Below are positions 42,393 through 54,900 of a DNA stretch of 64,000 nt, one piece after another. A model generated the notes under the pieces. That model was not told the origin of the DNA, did not search any database, and saw only the letters and a list, made by a program, of their open reading frames with translations. Position 1 is the first letter of the stretch. Every line of letters begins with the position of its first letter. The DNA is taken from NCBI GenBank assembly GCA_951640165.1, contig OX621242.1, positions 14,935,501-14,999,500 of the forward strand, given 5' to 3'. The position numbers were made by a program, and so were the translations under genes. The DNA is from Pseudoips prasinana (lineage: Eukaryota; Arthropoda; Insecta; Lepidoptera; Nolidae).

Positions 42393-43399
42393 CGTGTGCG
42401 TCACGATTGCTCCGCCACGGCATCCAAACAGAAAAAGAAATCGCTATATTTTTTGTCAAAATTAGTCAAAATCGAAAGGTTGTTACCAAAACTTTGTCAA
42501 AGCAGAAATAAAGAAGTTACAGGGGTTTTAAGTTGGCCGCGCGAACGTAACGTGCACGATTGCGCGGCCATGGAGATCTCAGTAACTACTTTGTATAGAG
42601 ATCTAAATCATTTTGTTAATTGAACATTTCATTTGTCAACAATTGTCAAAAAAAGAATTATAAGACTAAGATCAATATTTCACGAAATATTCACCTTGGA
42701 AGTTATGGCCGCGCAATCGTGCACTTGATGTTTCTTTAATCTCGATTATTTCTTCAAAACTTAAGATATCATGCAGTAAAACTGTTACTAGAAGAAAGGT
42801 TTTAATATGTCAAAAGTACCGAAAGCATTTAATGCCCCCAAAGTTTATTTAAACTGACGAAATCAAGACAAAACAAAAGTTACGTGGCCGCGCAATCGTA
42901 ACGTTACTTTGAACGCTGATATCTCATTATCTATAATTGTTAAGATTTCGGTGTTAACATCCATTTATTCGTAATATTAACCTAATCAGATTGACATAGC
43001 GTTTTACCCTCAGGACAATTTTCTACGCGTGTAATCTCAAAAATAATGATATCTCCTATAATGTTCCAGTAGAGTGACCATAATTTCTGTTAAATATGGG
43101 GATATCTTTTGCTCTACTAGACGAAAATGTATCTGTTAGGAATAATTGTTGGAGAATTGGCTAAGATAAGACAGTTCATTACAATATTCTTTTCTTCTAA
43201 ACACATGTTCAAATCATGCCATAAAAACAGGCCTAAAAATGGAACTTAGTTCTTTTTTCACCACATGACGCGACATTGCTTTATTTCTGCTTTGACAAAG
43301 TTTTGGTTTGTTCCTTTTGATTTTGACTAATTTTGACAAAAAATATAGCGATTTCTTTTTCTGTTTGGATAACGTGGCGGAGCAATCGTGACGCACACG
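42393..43399. mobile_element. long-inverted-arm element 3 with repeated internal boxes
   Basis: Arms 42393-42512 and 43279-43399 are inverted (outer CGTGTGCGTCACGATTGCTC, inner ACTTTGTCAAAGCAGAAATAA). The arms carry CACGATTGCTCCGCCA. The interior carries the related GC-rich box as CACGATTGCGCGGCCA at about 42556, GGCCGCGCAATCGTGC at about 42707 and GGCCGCGCAATCGTAA at about 42885, in both orientations. Noncoding. Confidence 0.75.
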
Positions 43400-43520
43400 A
43401 TCCAACCTTATAGAGGTATTCCATCTAGTTTAGGACAGTCTCTACAAAATGTTCAACAAAATTTTCTAGTCAGTGTAATTTCTATCAGACTTTACAATTT
43501 ACGTCAGTTGTAGTTCAGTA

Positions 43521-43665
43521 GACGGGCCAGTTGGCGTGGTTGGTCAATGCTTGCTTTCCACGCTGCAGGTCGTGGGTTCGATTCCCCCCCAGGACAACAT
43601 TTTTATGGGCATGAACATATATGTTTGTCCCAAGTCTGGGTGTAATTATCTATCTATAATGAAAT
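43521..43665 (+). repeat. tRNA-derived SINE, family C
   Basis: Good head: GACGGGCCAGTTGGCGTGGT, GTCGTGGGTTCGATTCC, then GAACATATATGTTTGTCCCA. 3' end short. Confidence 0.85.
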
Positions 43666-44562
43666 TTATACAGCACTTGGGTATTTACATACATACACTT
43701 GTACTTGTCAAGCTCGCAATGTATTACATAAACACAGTTTAAAAACAGTAATTAAAGCAACAAATATTTTGAATTAGTCCGTCCGTGCAGTCTGTTTCGT
43801 CACATAAATTTTTAATATCCTTAAATAAATAATAAATAGCAAGTTACTAAGCTATTATTGTTACATTTATCAATAGTATATCAAATTAAAGAATTGAAAA
43901 CAACGAGCAGTTGGCTAACGCAAAAGGCTCTCAACCAGTAGCTTAATTTAAGCGACTAATACCTGAGGGCACCCTTATGGGGTTCGGGCCACAGCTCAGG
44001 CGGCCGCTGAAGTAAAAAGATGGAATTCGAAATGGGGGTCAGATCACTTGCTCGGGATTACCGATCCCGTGTTAAGGGGGCAACGCGATCCTCGCCGCTG
44101 AGGATCCTACCTTAGCTAGCCTGCGGCTTTCTCTAGCTACCTAGGTGGACGACCCGGAGAAGAAACTCCGGGCTTGCTTTTTTCGTCTTCTTTTGCTTTT
44201 TGTTTTCGATTTTTTTATATCTTTTTTTAACATTGTTTTTACATTGTGATTGGCTGTTATATGGGCTAATGCACGCACAGAACCGATGACATCTATTTAA
44301 TCAAAATAATTGTGAGGTAATAAACAATAACATTCCATTTCACTCAATCAATTAAAATAACCTCTTGCACGATGAACAAACGGTGGGTGCATCCGCGCAC
44401 ATTTACAAAATTAACAAGTCACGCGAAGTCGACTAAAGGCGACGACTGTATGAGACAAAAAAAATGAGTACCCCAGCAGCAGTTCGACCAGTTACCGCAA
44501 GCAGCACCCGTTCACGAGTATGACGTGAGTGCCAGCCATCGCCTCCTTCGCCATATTAAGTA
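43666..44562. other. no gene; GC-rich segment at 43980-44175
   Basis: 43980-44175 is markedly GC-rich (CACCCTTATGGGGTTCGGGC, GGATCCTACCTTAGCTAGCC). It ends with a perfect stem CCCGGAG / CTCCGGG (44153-44159 and 44166-44172) followed by a T-rich run. No frame. Probably a transposon fragment. Confidence 0.4.
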
Positions 44563-44655
44563 TGTATTTACAAAAGAAAGGTAATATATGCAAGCTCTGC
44601 TTAGTTTGGGATCAGATAACCGTGTGTGAATAATGTCCCAGGATATTATTATTAT
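44563..44655 (+). repeat. SINE family C, 3' fragment
   Basis: GCAAGCTCTGCTTAGTTTGG and AATGTCCCAGGATATTATTA match the tail of family C. Confidence 0.65.
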
Positions 44656-45825
44656 TCCTTGATAAAAGATACTATCAGTGTTCACATCCGTAGTTCTAAT
44701 ATTGTTATGAACAAAATAAAAGCTATTGTGTACAGAAACATCATTTATTTCAAAAAGATAATGGCAAACTCTGAAAGGCACTCATTGTAATTGATATTCG
44801 TTGTAGTAATATTTCTATTGACTCTATCACAATACATATCAAATTTATTAAATATTAGGTATATATTAATTCTGCATTAATTCTATAATAATTCCATAGC
44901 GTTCCTATAACCAATATGGTATTAAAACCTTAAATGTTTACTTAATTAAATATATTTTTACAATAGTTATATTTTTGTAAGGAACATTATTTTTAATTAC
45001 ATTAACCTTCAAATATCAAACAATTACATGCAATAACCCTGAATAAATCTCTTAGATAAAACATATTTTATTCATAACATACGTACAATGGACATTTTAC
45101 CCAGCATATACAATATATGTATTTTAATATTGTTACTCTCGTAGTATAAATGGAAGAAAATATCAGAAGTGGGATAATTACAAGCCGTGTGAATTAACAA
45201 TTGAGCTATTAAATCTCTTCATAAGAACTCATAACATTATAGGTTTAGCTAGCAAAACTCTTGCTATGTTGCAGAATAAGTTATGCTACCAGTTTTGTGG
45301 ATGTATTTCACACTCATTTACAAGACAACTTCATAAGAAAATTTTATAAATTTCTACCCAACATAAAATAACACACTTAAGATATTTGCATTATTAATTA
45401 AAACCCTTTTTAAAAATACATTCAAGAGCATCTATGTAAGTAAACATAAAAGCAGAGCGCTCATAGTCAGTTGCATAAGCAGTCCTTAAGTTATTGGTTA
45501 GGTTAAACACCTAGCCACGCTGGTGGCTTACAGTTAGGTGACCGCCAAAGTGGTTCAACTACGTGATTCGGAGGGCATATCAAGCTGACCGCCCTGGTTT
45601 TAGTCATAGGGCAACAGTTGTTAAACCATTTCAAAGGTCTACTTGGCGGATTGAATTTGACACAATACCATTGCCCATACGATAAAGTAAAAAAAAAACA
45701 TAAAGTATCCTCCTAATTCTCTCGATTGTATTCCTAATATAAAGGATCTTAAACCATAACAATAACGAAGTAGGATAGAAGTACGTTTGTAAATCTACTT
45801 CTACTAAAATTATAATAATAATAAT
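44656..45825. other. 3' flank / probable 3' UTR of the Mlx gene
   Basis: Lies just downstream of the Mlx stop. A minus-strand AATAAA (TTTATT at 45067-45072) about 750 bases after the stop is a candidate polyadenylation signal. 45500-45650 holds a GC-richer repeat-like block. Nothing coding. Confidence 0.35.
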
Positions 45826-45993
45826 CTAAGGCGTATAATTCTGTTCTCTAAGTACTCCATGCACCATAGTTCTTAGTGACTGAGGCTTGCAATACTCTTC
45901 AAGCCAGTTGAAGACGCCCGCTGAGAACTCTGCAAAATTATTCGTAGGTACCGCCTCAAAAGACTCGAATAATTTGTCCATTATGCCCTGGAA
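45826..45993 (-). CDS. Mlx: Mlx exon 5 (C-terminal dimerisation region)
   Basis: Acceptor TTTATCTCAG then [12 protein letters not shown]..., 55 codons, stop TAG at 45828-45826. A Met upstream of the acceptor is not used. The residues GIMD.LF.SF and W(L/I)EE.CKPQ(S/T)LR are hallmarks of the Mlx C-terminus. Confidence 0.93.
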   Translation of the reverse strand, partial: FQGIMDKLFESFEAVPTNNFAEFSAGVFNWLEEYCKPQSLRTMVHGVLREQNYTP

Positions 45994-48900
45994 CTGAGAT
46001 AAAGATTTTTTCATTAGTTCAGCAGTGTTTATGTTAACTTAAAAGCGTTGGATGACGAAACTAATTTAACTATAGCGACCATTTACTGATTCAGGGGCTC
46101 TACCGGATAAGTCACCTAACATCGATTTCTTAAATGGCGTTCAAATAAATAAAGGTTAAAAATGACTTAATCAATCGTTAAATCGGCTACAACTTTGACA
46201 ATCGATTCCAGACCATTTATGACGTCACATGTGCTCATGGAATCCTATTTAACGATTGATTAAGTCATTTTTAACCTTTATTTATTTGAACGCCATTTGA
46301 GAAATCGATGTTCGGTGACTTAGCCGGTAGAGGCCCAGGTGTCATACTGATAAGCCTGCAAACGTCTTATATACCCAATTGCAGCTGTAACTGTTGGCTG
46401 TTGTTACATGGACATAACTCTAAAACTAACAGAACTAATATAATTAAAATATGTAGAGATCATTTCGTTTAATAAAAGATGAGCGTAGGCCTTCGAAAAT
46501 AGGGCATGACCCGCTTGAAATTACTTTGTAAACGTGTGTGGCTATTATCGTCGAATACCGCGTAACTAAGAATGTTTGCTACGCATTTATAATTCTTATG
46601 ATGAGTACGAATTCAGCATTACAAACACGTAGCAAAAATCTTCGGTTACGCGGTATTGCATGCGGCTGTGCAAAATTACAAAAATAACATTTCTTGTAAT
46701 AAAAAAATAACTACGCTTGAATGAAAATAATGTTTTAGTAAAATTAGGTACACATATTTACTATACTTTAATAAAAAATCTTCAAACTAATTCGATGAGA
46801 AGGTAAAAAGGAAACACTGACTTCTTAAGGATTTTATCAATCGAGGACATTTCATCTACTATACAAAAATAAGTCGGGTTTTCCTTCCTGACGCTATAAC
46901 TCCAGAACGCACGAACCGATTTCCACGGTTTTGCAATCTTTGGAAAGGTCTCGGGCTCCGTGAGGTTTATAGCAAAGAAAATGTATAAAATTTAACGCAA
47001 GTAACACCGCGGGGCACAGCTAGTGCTTTATATATTTTCCTTTTTGTAGATACTAGAGCATATAGTCACGAGACATATATCTATCCCTTTATCCATAAGT
47101 ACGGACGGTCGTAATAAGCAATGTTACATGCACCAGACCGACACTCAAAGTGTGTCGTCACACCAAACTCGGCCCATGATCAAGGGATCTTAACACATCA
47201 ATCACTCGGAATCCATATGAGTATGTGTGTATGGATTCATTTTTTATTCCAGACGTGCCTATAATGAGCCGCGAGGCTATTGCTGCCTCGCCGGCTCAGC
47301 GTACTAAAAGTTTATTTTTACTATTTTCTGTAACATGGCGATTTGTGTATGACAAAATGACTCATTTGCTGCTGTTATTCCGTTTTAATAGGTGGGTGTA
47401 ACTAGAACACTCTTTATGACCAGCGTCCTGTAAGTATACCATTTCTTACTATCTCTTTTGATACTATCTCTTCAGGATACTTTCACCCACATATATTTTT
47501 TTATTACACTTGGTAAATGTTTCTTTCTGAGTATACGTGAAAATATTATGGTTAGGGATATTTATCCCTAAACATAATTACTATAATATTTTCACGTTAT
47601 GATAAAAAGCAGTAGGAGTTTAAATATATTTACATTAATTATATTATTAATTACAATTTTCGGAAAGATGAGTGTTATGAAAATCGCCGGTAGCACTACA
47701 AATAGTATGAATGAAAATTTTAGGAATAGTGATCATTCGAATTACAAATCATTAGGAAGAACAATTTCGGGTAAAGAACTTTAGGTGAGCCAATATGGAG
47801 CCGATTGAAACATATCGAATCGAAAAAAGAAGTAATAATAGAGGGAAAGAAGGTATTCCTATGTTATAACTTATATGTACGTCATCACACGCGTTCGACG
47901 GAGAAACAAAATTTTAATGGTATCAAAACAAATACCTACCTGCAGTACAAATGAGCTGAATCTCTATTTGTATTGTATATTTTGCATACTATACTGCTTA
48001 TTAGCAATAAGGTATGCATGCGCATATTTCGTGGTGACGCAGGCTGTGCAAATATTATTTACATATTATTTACGTTCTTATACTCTCAAAGATTATGTAC
48101 GTAACTATATTTTATCGCACATTCTACCTTTATGCGGAAAAGTAAATAAATAGATTAAAAGAAATCAGAGTTAATATTTTGTAATTACATTTGTAATGAC
48201 CTTATAGGCACTGTCAGCCTTAAAACAGCAGGTACGCAGCATAGACTAATGCACTAGCCTATACGCAAACACAGGTCATCTCTGTTCCCTACTCTTATTA
48301 AATAATGAGACGACAGTTCGACAATTAAGCTTATTCGGGATATAATTGAAGGCTTTACTTGCTCTCGAGGCTCGGAGTGGAACACCAACAATTTCCAGAC
48401 CCCGGGACGCGGGCAACGAATTTTGCCCGTAAAATCCCATAAACACATTTTGGCCTGACCGAGGGTTTAACCTTAAAACTTCATAACCTAATACGCTACC
48501 GCAAGTCCAATGAGGCAATCAATGTAAAATGTAAAAAATAGTTTACCGTATATAGACAGAACCATTGACAATATGTAGTAAAAATATTAGACGTAAACTA
48601 GATAATTAAACATAATCTCTTGACAATAACTTGATACGAGCTAGCTAAATATCAATGCTATAATAAAATAAATTTTATAAATGTTTTCATACAATGTGTA
48701 CCTAAATATCTATGTGACTAGAAATAATAATGTATACAACTATATTACTACAAACATGTTCTGACTATTTACAAGCGCTTTTTTAAAGTCTACGTGAATA
48801 AAAACCTTTTTTATTTTATTTATTTTATTATTTATTTATGTATAAAGGTTAAGGTTATAAATAAGAGTCCGTGTTTAGTAGGGTTATGATTACAGAAAAT

Positions 48901-51900
48901 CGAAATCGATTCAGTTTTGGGTTCAGGAAATAGAGGAGAGAATAGGCAAATCTCAATTTCATTGGTTTTTCACGCGAATGAGTGGGCAGCAATACAGTCA
49001 AGGCAGAACGGAGTCCTCTTAAGTTTGATTAATAGTAACTAGCCACGCAAATCAATAGATTCAAACATCCTGGTTGTTATTGAATTATTTAAACCCACAT
49101 TGGCCTCCTTCAGCACGTATGAAAGAGCTCACACTATTTAGTGTATTCAATTGACAACTGCTCATGTGACGCATTGGTTAAGGCCTGTCTACTCTACTAG
49201 GCCTCTTCGGCCTACGTCATCGGTGCCTTCGTCTTTCAGGCATTACAGATCCCGATTACATTTATAAAATTCTCTTTTCGGAGCTATAATATTGATCTAG
49301 CTATGTATTAGAAAAGTTGTATTTGAGAGTTACGAGTGGAACACAGACGCCCAAGTATTGAAATCATTAGTTTGACGAAACTGTTAACGTTGTCAAATAT
49401 GTCAAACTAACAAATAACACGAATTGACAAGGTTAAGTAGGTTAGGTTAGCAGTCACGATCCTATTTAGTGATTCCGCGGCCGCGCTATCTGCCTATCGT
49501 CCGCAATAAATTATTTATCAACATGAATTTGAATAAAATGTCGTCTCATGCTGATGCCGAATAAGATAAAAAGAGATCTTGAAAATATTGGATGGTTTTG
49601 TGTACCAAACGGCTTACGTTTGTGCAAATATTTATATTTAATTACACAATAAAGTATAGAGATTTGTTGATTAATTAATAATCATTATTGGGTAAACAAT
49701 ATGGGTAAAAATGTAGTCAAAACAGTACAATTAAATTTTAAGTTATGGTTGGAATTTAAAGTGGCAACTTGAAGAACGTCTTATTAAATTTATTGTAAGA
49801 TAGGGTTCTAAGTTTTTTGGAAATTAATTATCGATTGTGATTGCCATATAAGAACAGTTCTATCACACAATAGTAATCGCACATAAGCAAGCAGCGTTAG
49901 CGAAATTTACGGAATATTTTTTTTTAATTGTAGTGTCGTCCAATATTTTCGCTGAACTGGAGGTACGCCCTCCAGATCAGCGTACAAACAATTTAAACAA
50001 TCTATGCTTACCAAATATTAGGATCATGCATATTAAGACGGTGAAGAGGCAATACCTTCTATGTTGAAGAACAGACGCAAAAAGGAGATTTAATGTAACC
50101 GATCTCAGTTAATATAAAAGTTGACTTCCTTTTGTTTTTGTAGTTAGAGCAAGGCCTACCTTGCCTTCTCTGCCTTTATATGATCACAACCATGACGACG
50201 GTAGAGTGACAATATCTTCTAAGGTAGAGGTTTATACGTACAATTTGGAACTTATCTTGATCTGTTAGCCTCTGTTCGTTATGGCCGGGGACGGAGTGCT
50301 GGGCCTTGACTATCTGCTCGTAGTTGGCCTGCATGATGCGAAGCGCCACCACATCTTTGCGGAGCGCGTTGCGTTCTTCTTCCTGACGCCTTCGTTGTTG
50401 CAGTAAGTACTGGATGTAGTCTATCGACTTTTGGAGGACCTGGAAGTTAGACAGATTCCTGTAAAACTTGCCGGTAAAAAGTAAAAGGTACTCAACGAAG
50501 TCGAATCTTAGCCACTTTGTGTCCCGGGTTGGATTCTCGCACAGGACAACTATTTATGTGATCCATAAGTAGTTTTCTGGGTCTGGGTGTGTCAATCATG
50601 TTTGTAAAGTACCACGCGACACAGATATATATTTAATTAGTGACATTTATTCATTGAATCCATTCCATCAGGACCGGCGGAATTTCAACAATATGTTTAT
50701 TATAGATATTATCGATTTGAAGATTAGTGTGTGCTAATCGTAAAGAAAAACCATTTTTTTTCACCTCACAAATATGTATTTGTGAAGTGAAAAAAAAATG
50801 GTTTTTCATTTAGAAGATAACGAAATAGGGACGTCAATATTTATAAATAGCCTCGACTACTTATAAATTTAAGTTGTACTTGTTACAGACAATTATAATT
50901 GCAGCATTTTACGCGTCGACGTTTTGATACGTATAATCTATTAAATTACTATATATAAAATTACTGTATGTAATATAGGTCGTTACATCATTAGCCTAGC
51001 GGTTAATCAGAATCAAGTGTATTAGTTGTCCGAAGATAATTATCATTTTTATTTATTTATTCCTAGAATATTTACAAGAGATATTGAACGTTGGATAGCG
51101 TTCAATACTCGGGTGAAGGTAATAAAGTGTTATTGAAATTTTACTGCCAACAATATTTTCAGTAGCAGCACGGAGTAGGGAAGTAGTGTCAGCTAGTCAT
51201 CAGTCCCACCGCATCACGAGTGTGAGGAAACAGACAGTCTACCTGTATATTCGCATACACATGTGGACCATAACATGCTCAATGCAAATCACAGGTGCGA
51301 CTGGCCGACCGCCATGCTAGAAATTCTACCAAGAAGGTTTTTTTTTACCGCTGCTGTAGCGGTAATCTATTATACATATAATAAAATCGTAGGAAAGTCA
51401 AAACTGTACATTGAATATTTTTTTAAAAGGATACTAGGGGCGTGATCTACTATCGATATCGAAGCCAAAAATATAGTTTTTAGAATTTTTGTCTGTGTGT
51501 CTGTTTGTCTGTATGTATGTCCGGGCTAAACTCAAAAAGTACTGCATTGATTGACTTCAAATTTTGCATGAATATTACTAAGAGGTCGGGTCAATATATA
51601 GGCTACATAGTATCATGCTATCACCTACAGGGGACGAGCTGTGATAATTTATAAAGTTTAACGCGGGTAAAACCGCGGGGCACAGCTAGTATAATATATT
51701 TAACAACTTATGCGTGGTAGTTGTCTTTTTGTTAGCCATTGGCCAGTGGAAAGCCAAAATGAGTGTCAGCGAGTCCACGGCAGGTTTGGTTTAGTCAGTT
51801 CCCGGTCTCGTAAGGTCATGGTCAGTTCAAATCCGAAATTGGGTATGTAGGTATGTTTTTAACTCATGGATTGTTGACCTATCGAAATCAGTCGTCAACG

Positions 51901-54900
51901 AGACTTACTTACATTCAATTACTACATGTGAGGTGTCATTGACTTTCATATCTATGCCACTTAAGTTTGTAACAATGTATTAAATACACAATATTAGGTA
52001 TATTGTGTATTTTGGTACTACAAGTACCAAAATTAAATGTATTAATGTAATTCATGTATTATTTCTACTTGTTACTTTACATGTAAAAGTAAGTTTGATG
52101 GGCCTGTTGTTCTAGTGGTTAGTGACCCTGACTGCTTAGCCAATGGTCGTGGGTTCGATTCCCACCCAGGACAAATCTTTGAGTGATGAGCACGATTATT
52201 TGTTCTATGCCTAAGAGTAATTTATTTATAACTACAAACAACTTTATAAATTACAGCCTATGTGTTGATCCAGGGTGTCGGCTAACTCCATACCAAATTG
52301 TATTAAAATCGCTCCAGCCATTTAGACGTGAAGAAGTAACAAACATACACACTCACAAACTTTCGCCTTTATAATATTAGTGTGATATTTATGTATTCAG
52401 AAATATGTTAGTACTAACTATGCCCCGTGGTTTTACCCGCGTTAAACTTTTTAAATTATAGCCTATGTGTTAATCCAGGGTGTGAGCTAACTCCATACCA
52501 AATTTTATTAAAATCGCTTCAGCCGTTTAGACGTGAAGAAGTAACAAACATACACACTCACACAGTCACAAACTTTCGCCTTTATAATATTAGTAGGAAG
52601 TAGGATTAGTAGTTTATCAGTTGTCTGGTTGCCATAGTACAGACTCTGTCTAGTTTCGGATCAGGTGACAGTGTGTTTGTTATCCCAAGATATTTCTTTT
52701 ATTTATTTATTGATTACTAGAATGTATGTAATGTAAAATAATAATATCTAGGGACAATGTCACACAGATCATCCTAGCCACAAACTAAGCAAGGCTTGTA
52801 TTATAGGTACCAGGCGACGATATACATACTTATATACATAGATAAATACTTAAATACATAGAAAACATCCATGACTCGGAAACAAATATTCGTGCTCATC
52901 ACACAAATATTTGCACTTACCGGGATTCGAACCCAGGACCACCAGCTTCGTAGGCAGGAGCACTACCAACTAGGCTACGGCGACCGTCAAATATAATATT
53001 CCAGTCATCAATAAATAAATAAAAGAGAAGAAATATTCTATCCAACTAATATGCGAAAGTTTGTGAGTATGGATGTATGGATGTTCTTACTCTTTCACGC
53101 AAAATCTACTGAACGGATTTTGATGAAACTTTGAATTAATATAGCTTATAAATCCGACATTCCGAATACATACAAGTAACATGCTATAATTTATAAAGTA
53201 TGACGCGAGTGAAACCGGCACTACTGAAAGCCCTCAAAACAATGAATACCTCACGTCTACTGAGATAATGCGAGGTCAAGTTAATTCTGACAATAGTGTA
53301 AATTATTGCGTAACTTGCAGCGGCGTAATAATTGATCTACACAAAAATTATGCTTTCTTACCGTGAGTATCTTGGCATACAAATACCTGCCTCATTGAAA
53401 TCGAAAGAGAAGAGACATCAATTACAATATAGAATGCGATTATAAATTACTTAAATAAAGGGAATTTGATAGGCTGAAGCATTTGAAAGGGCTGAATATT
53501 TTACGTTTTGTACTAAAATTGGCAACATTAATTACAAATGTAAACAAAATATAAGAAAAAAGGTTCAATACGTTTGCACGACATTTGATGATACTATTTT
53601 TTTATAAATAACTAGCTGTTCCCCGCGGTTTTACCCGCGTCAAATATTATAAATTATCATAGCTCCTCCCCCGTAGGCGATAGCGTCATAATATGCAGCA
53701 TATATGTTGACCCGGCCTCTTAGTCATATTCATGCAAAATTTGAAGTAAATCCGTGAAGTACTTTTTGAGTTTAGCCCGGACATACATACAGACAAACAG
53801 ACAAAAAATCTAAAACCTCTATTTTGGGCTTCGATATCGATTGTAGATCACGCCCCAAGTTTCTTTTTTTACAAAATATTCAATGTACATTTTTAACTTT
53901 CCTACGACTTTTTTATATGTATAGATTAGACTACAATTTTCCCCCAAGTACGTTGTTTTGTCGCTATTGTACTCCAATTCATTATTATCCAAAGTCGTGC
54001 AAATCTATTGCACAACTTTTCTATTGTTTCCACGTTCCCCTTAATTGATGTTGCCAATTTTGATACAAATGAATAATGTGTATTGCTCATATTTAATGCC
54101 CTTAACCCAAATAGTTCAAAACCGCAAAAACTAACGATGTTATTGGTTGCTCTGACGCCAGCGTCGTAGCAATAACTACCAGTCCCACTATGATAAGAAA
54201 CATAGCAAAAACCTTCAAGCTTTTAAATGAAATAGCTTGAGCACGATAATCATGTCCCGAGAATCGTATATATTTATACTCTATAATATAAAGACGGATT
54301 AAAGAAACATAATAGTGAAAATGAAAAACAAGCATACATCAGTCAATTCTACAACTGCAAATTTTAATACCTAGCGTTACATCAGTCAATTCTGCAACTG
54401 CAAATTTTAGTTCCTAGCGCTACATCAGTCAATTCTGCAACTGCAAATTCTAGTTCCTAGCGCTACATCAGTCCATTCTCCATCTGCAAATTTTAGTTCC
54501 TAGCGCTACCTAACTTATTACACCCGCCTTTACCGTCGGGGAATAAAACTTGTGTTTATTATCAGTTTATCAAATATAGCTAAGCTAAGTGATAGTATGT
54601 GAACAACCAGCAGATAAAAACAAAAGATAAGCGGTCTACAATACTTGTTAGTCAATAGACATAAAGAACGTGTAACGTAACATAAAGGTTGTAGGCTTAT
54701 ATAACATATAAAGAACGCCAGTTATATGAGTTACTGGCTGTGCCCCGCGGTTTGACCCGCATTAAACTTTATAAATTATAGCCTATGTGTTAATCTAGGC
54801 GGTCAGCTAACTCCATGCCAAATTTTTATGAAATCGCTCCAGCCGTTTAGACGTGAAGAAGTAACAAACATACACACTCACACACTCACAAACTTTCGCC

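Larger units (their letters stand above)
45994..50241 (-). other. Mlx intron 4
   Basis: 4.2 kb. Holds the complete MITE at 46093-46338, a Helitron at 46855-47023, a nested hairpin at 47534-47597 and a minus-strand SINE B at 48317-48517. 49430-49510 has a GTTAGGTTAG word and a CpG-rich GCGGCCGCGC spot. No other coding exon seen. Confidence 0.7.

Noticed and set aside
45994..46014. Start of the last Mlx exon frame at an upstream Met (MKKSLSQ)
   Set aside because: The acceptor TTTATCTCAG falls inside that extension. Mlx homology resumes exactly at FQGIMD in phase with exon 4, so the Met codon is intronic.
54102..54335. Minus-strand 77-codon frame with a signal-peptide-like [16 protein letters not shown] segment
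   Set aside because: Lies inside Mlx intron 3 between a Helitron and a tandem array. No cysteine pattern, splice or promoter support, so the hydrophobic stretch may be chance.
54335..54509. Regular direct repeats resembling a CRISPR array
   Set aside because: Units are contiguous without unique spacers and the DNA is eukaryotic. It is an ordinary tandem array.
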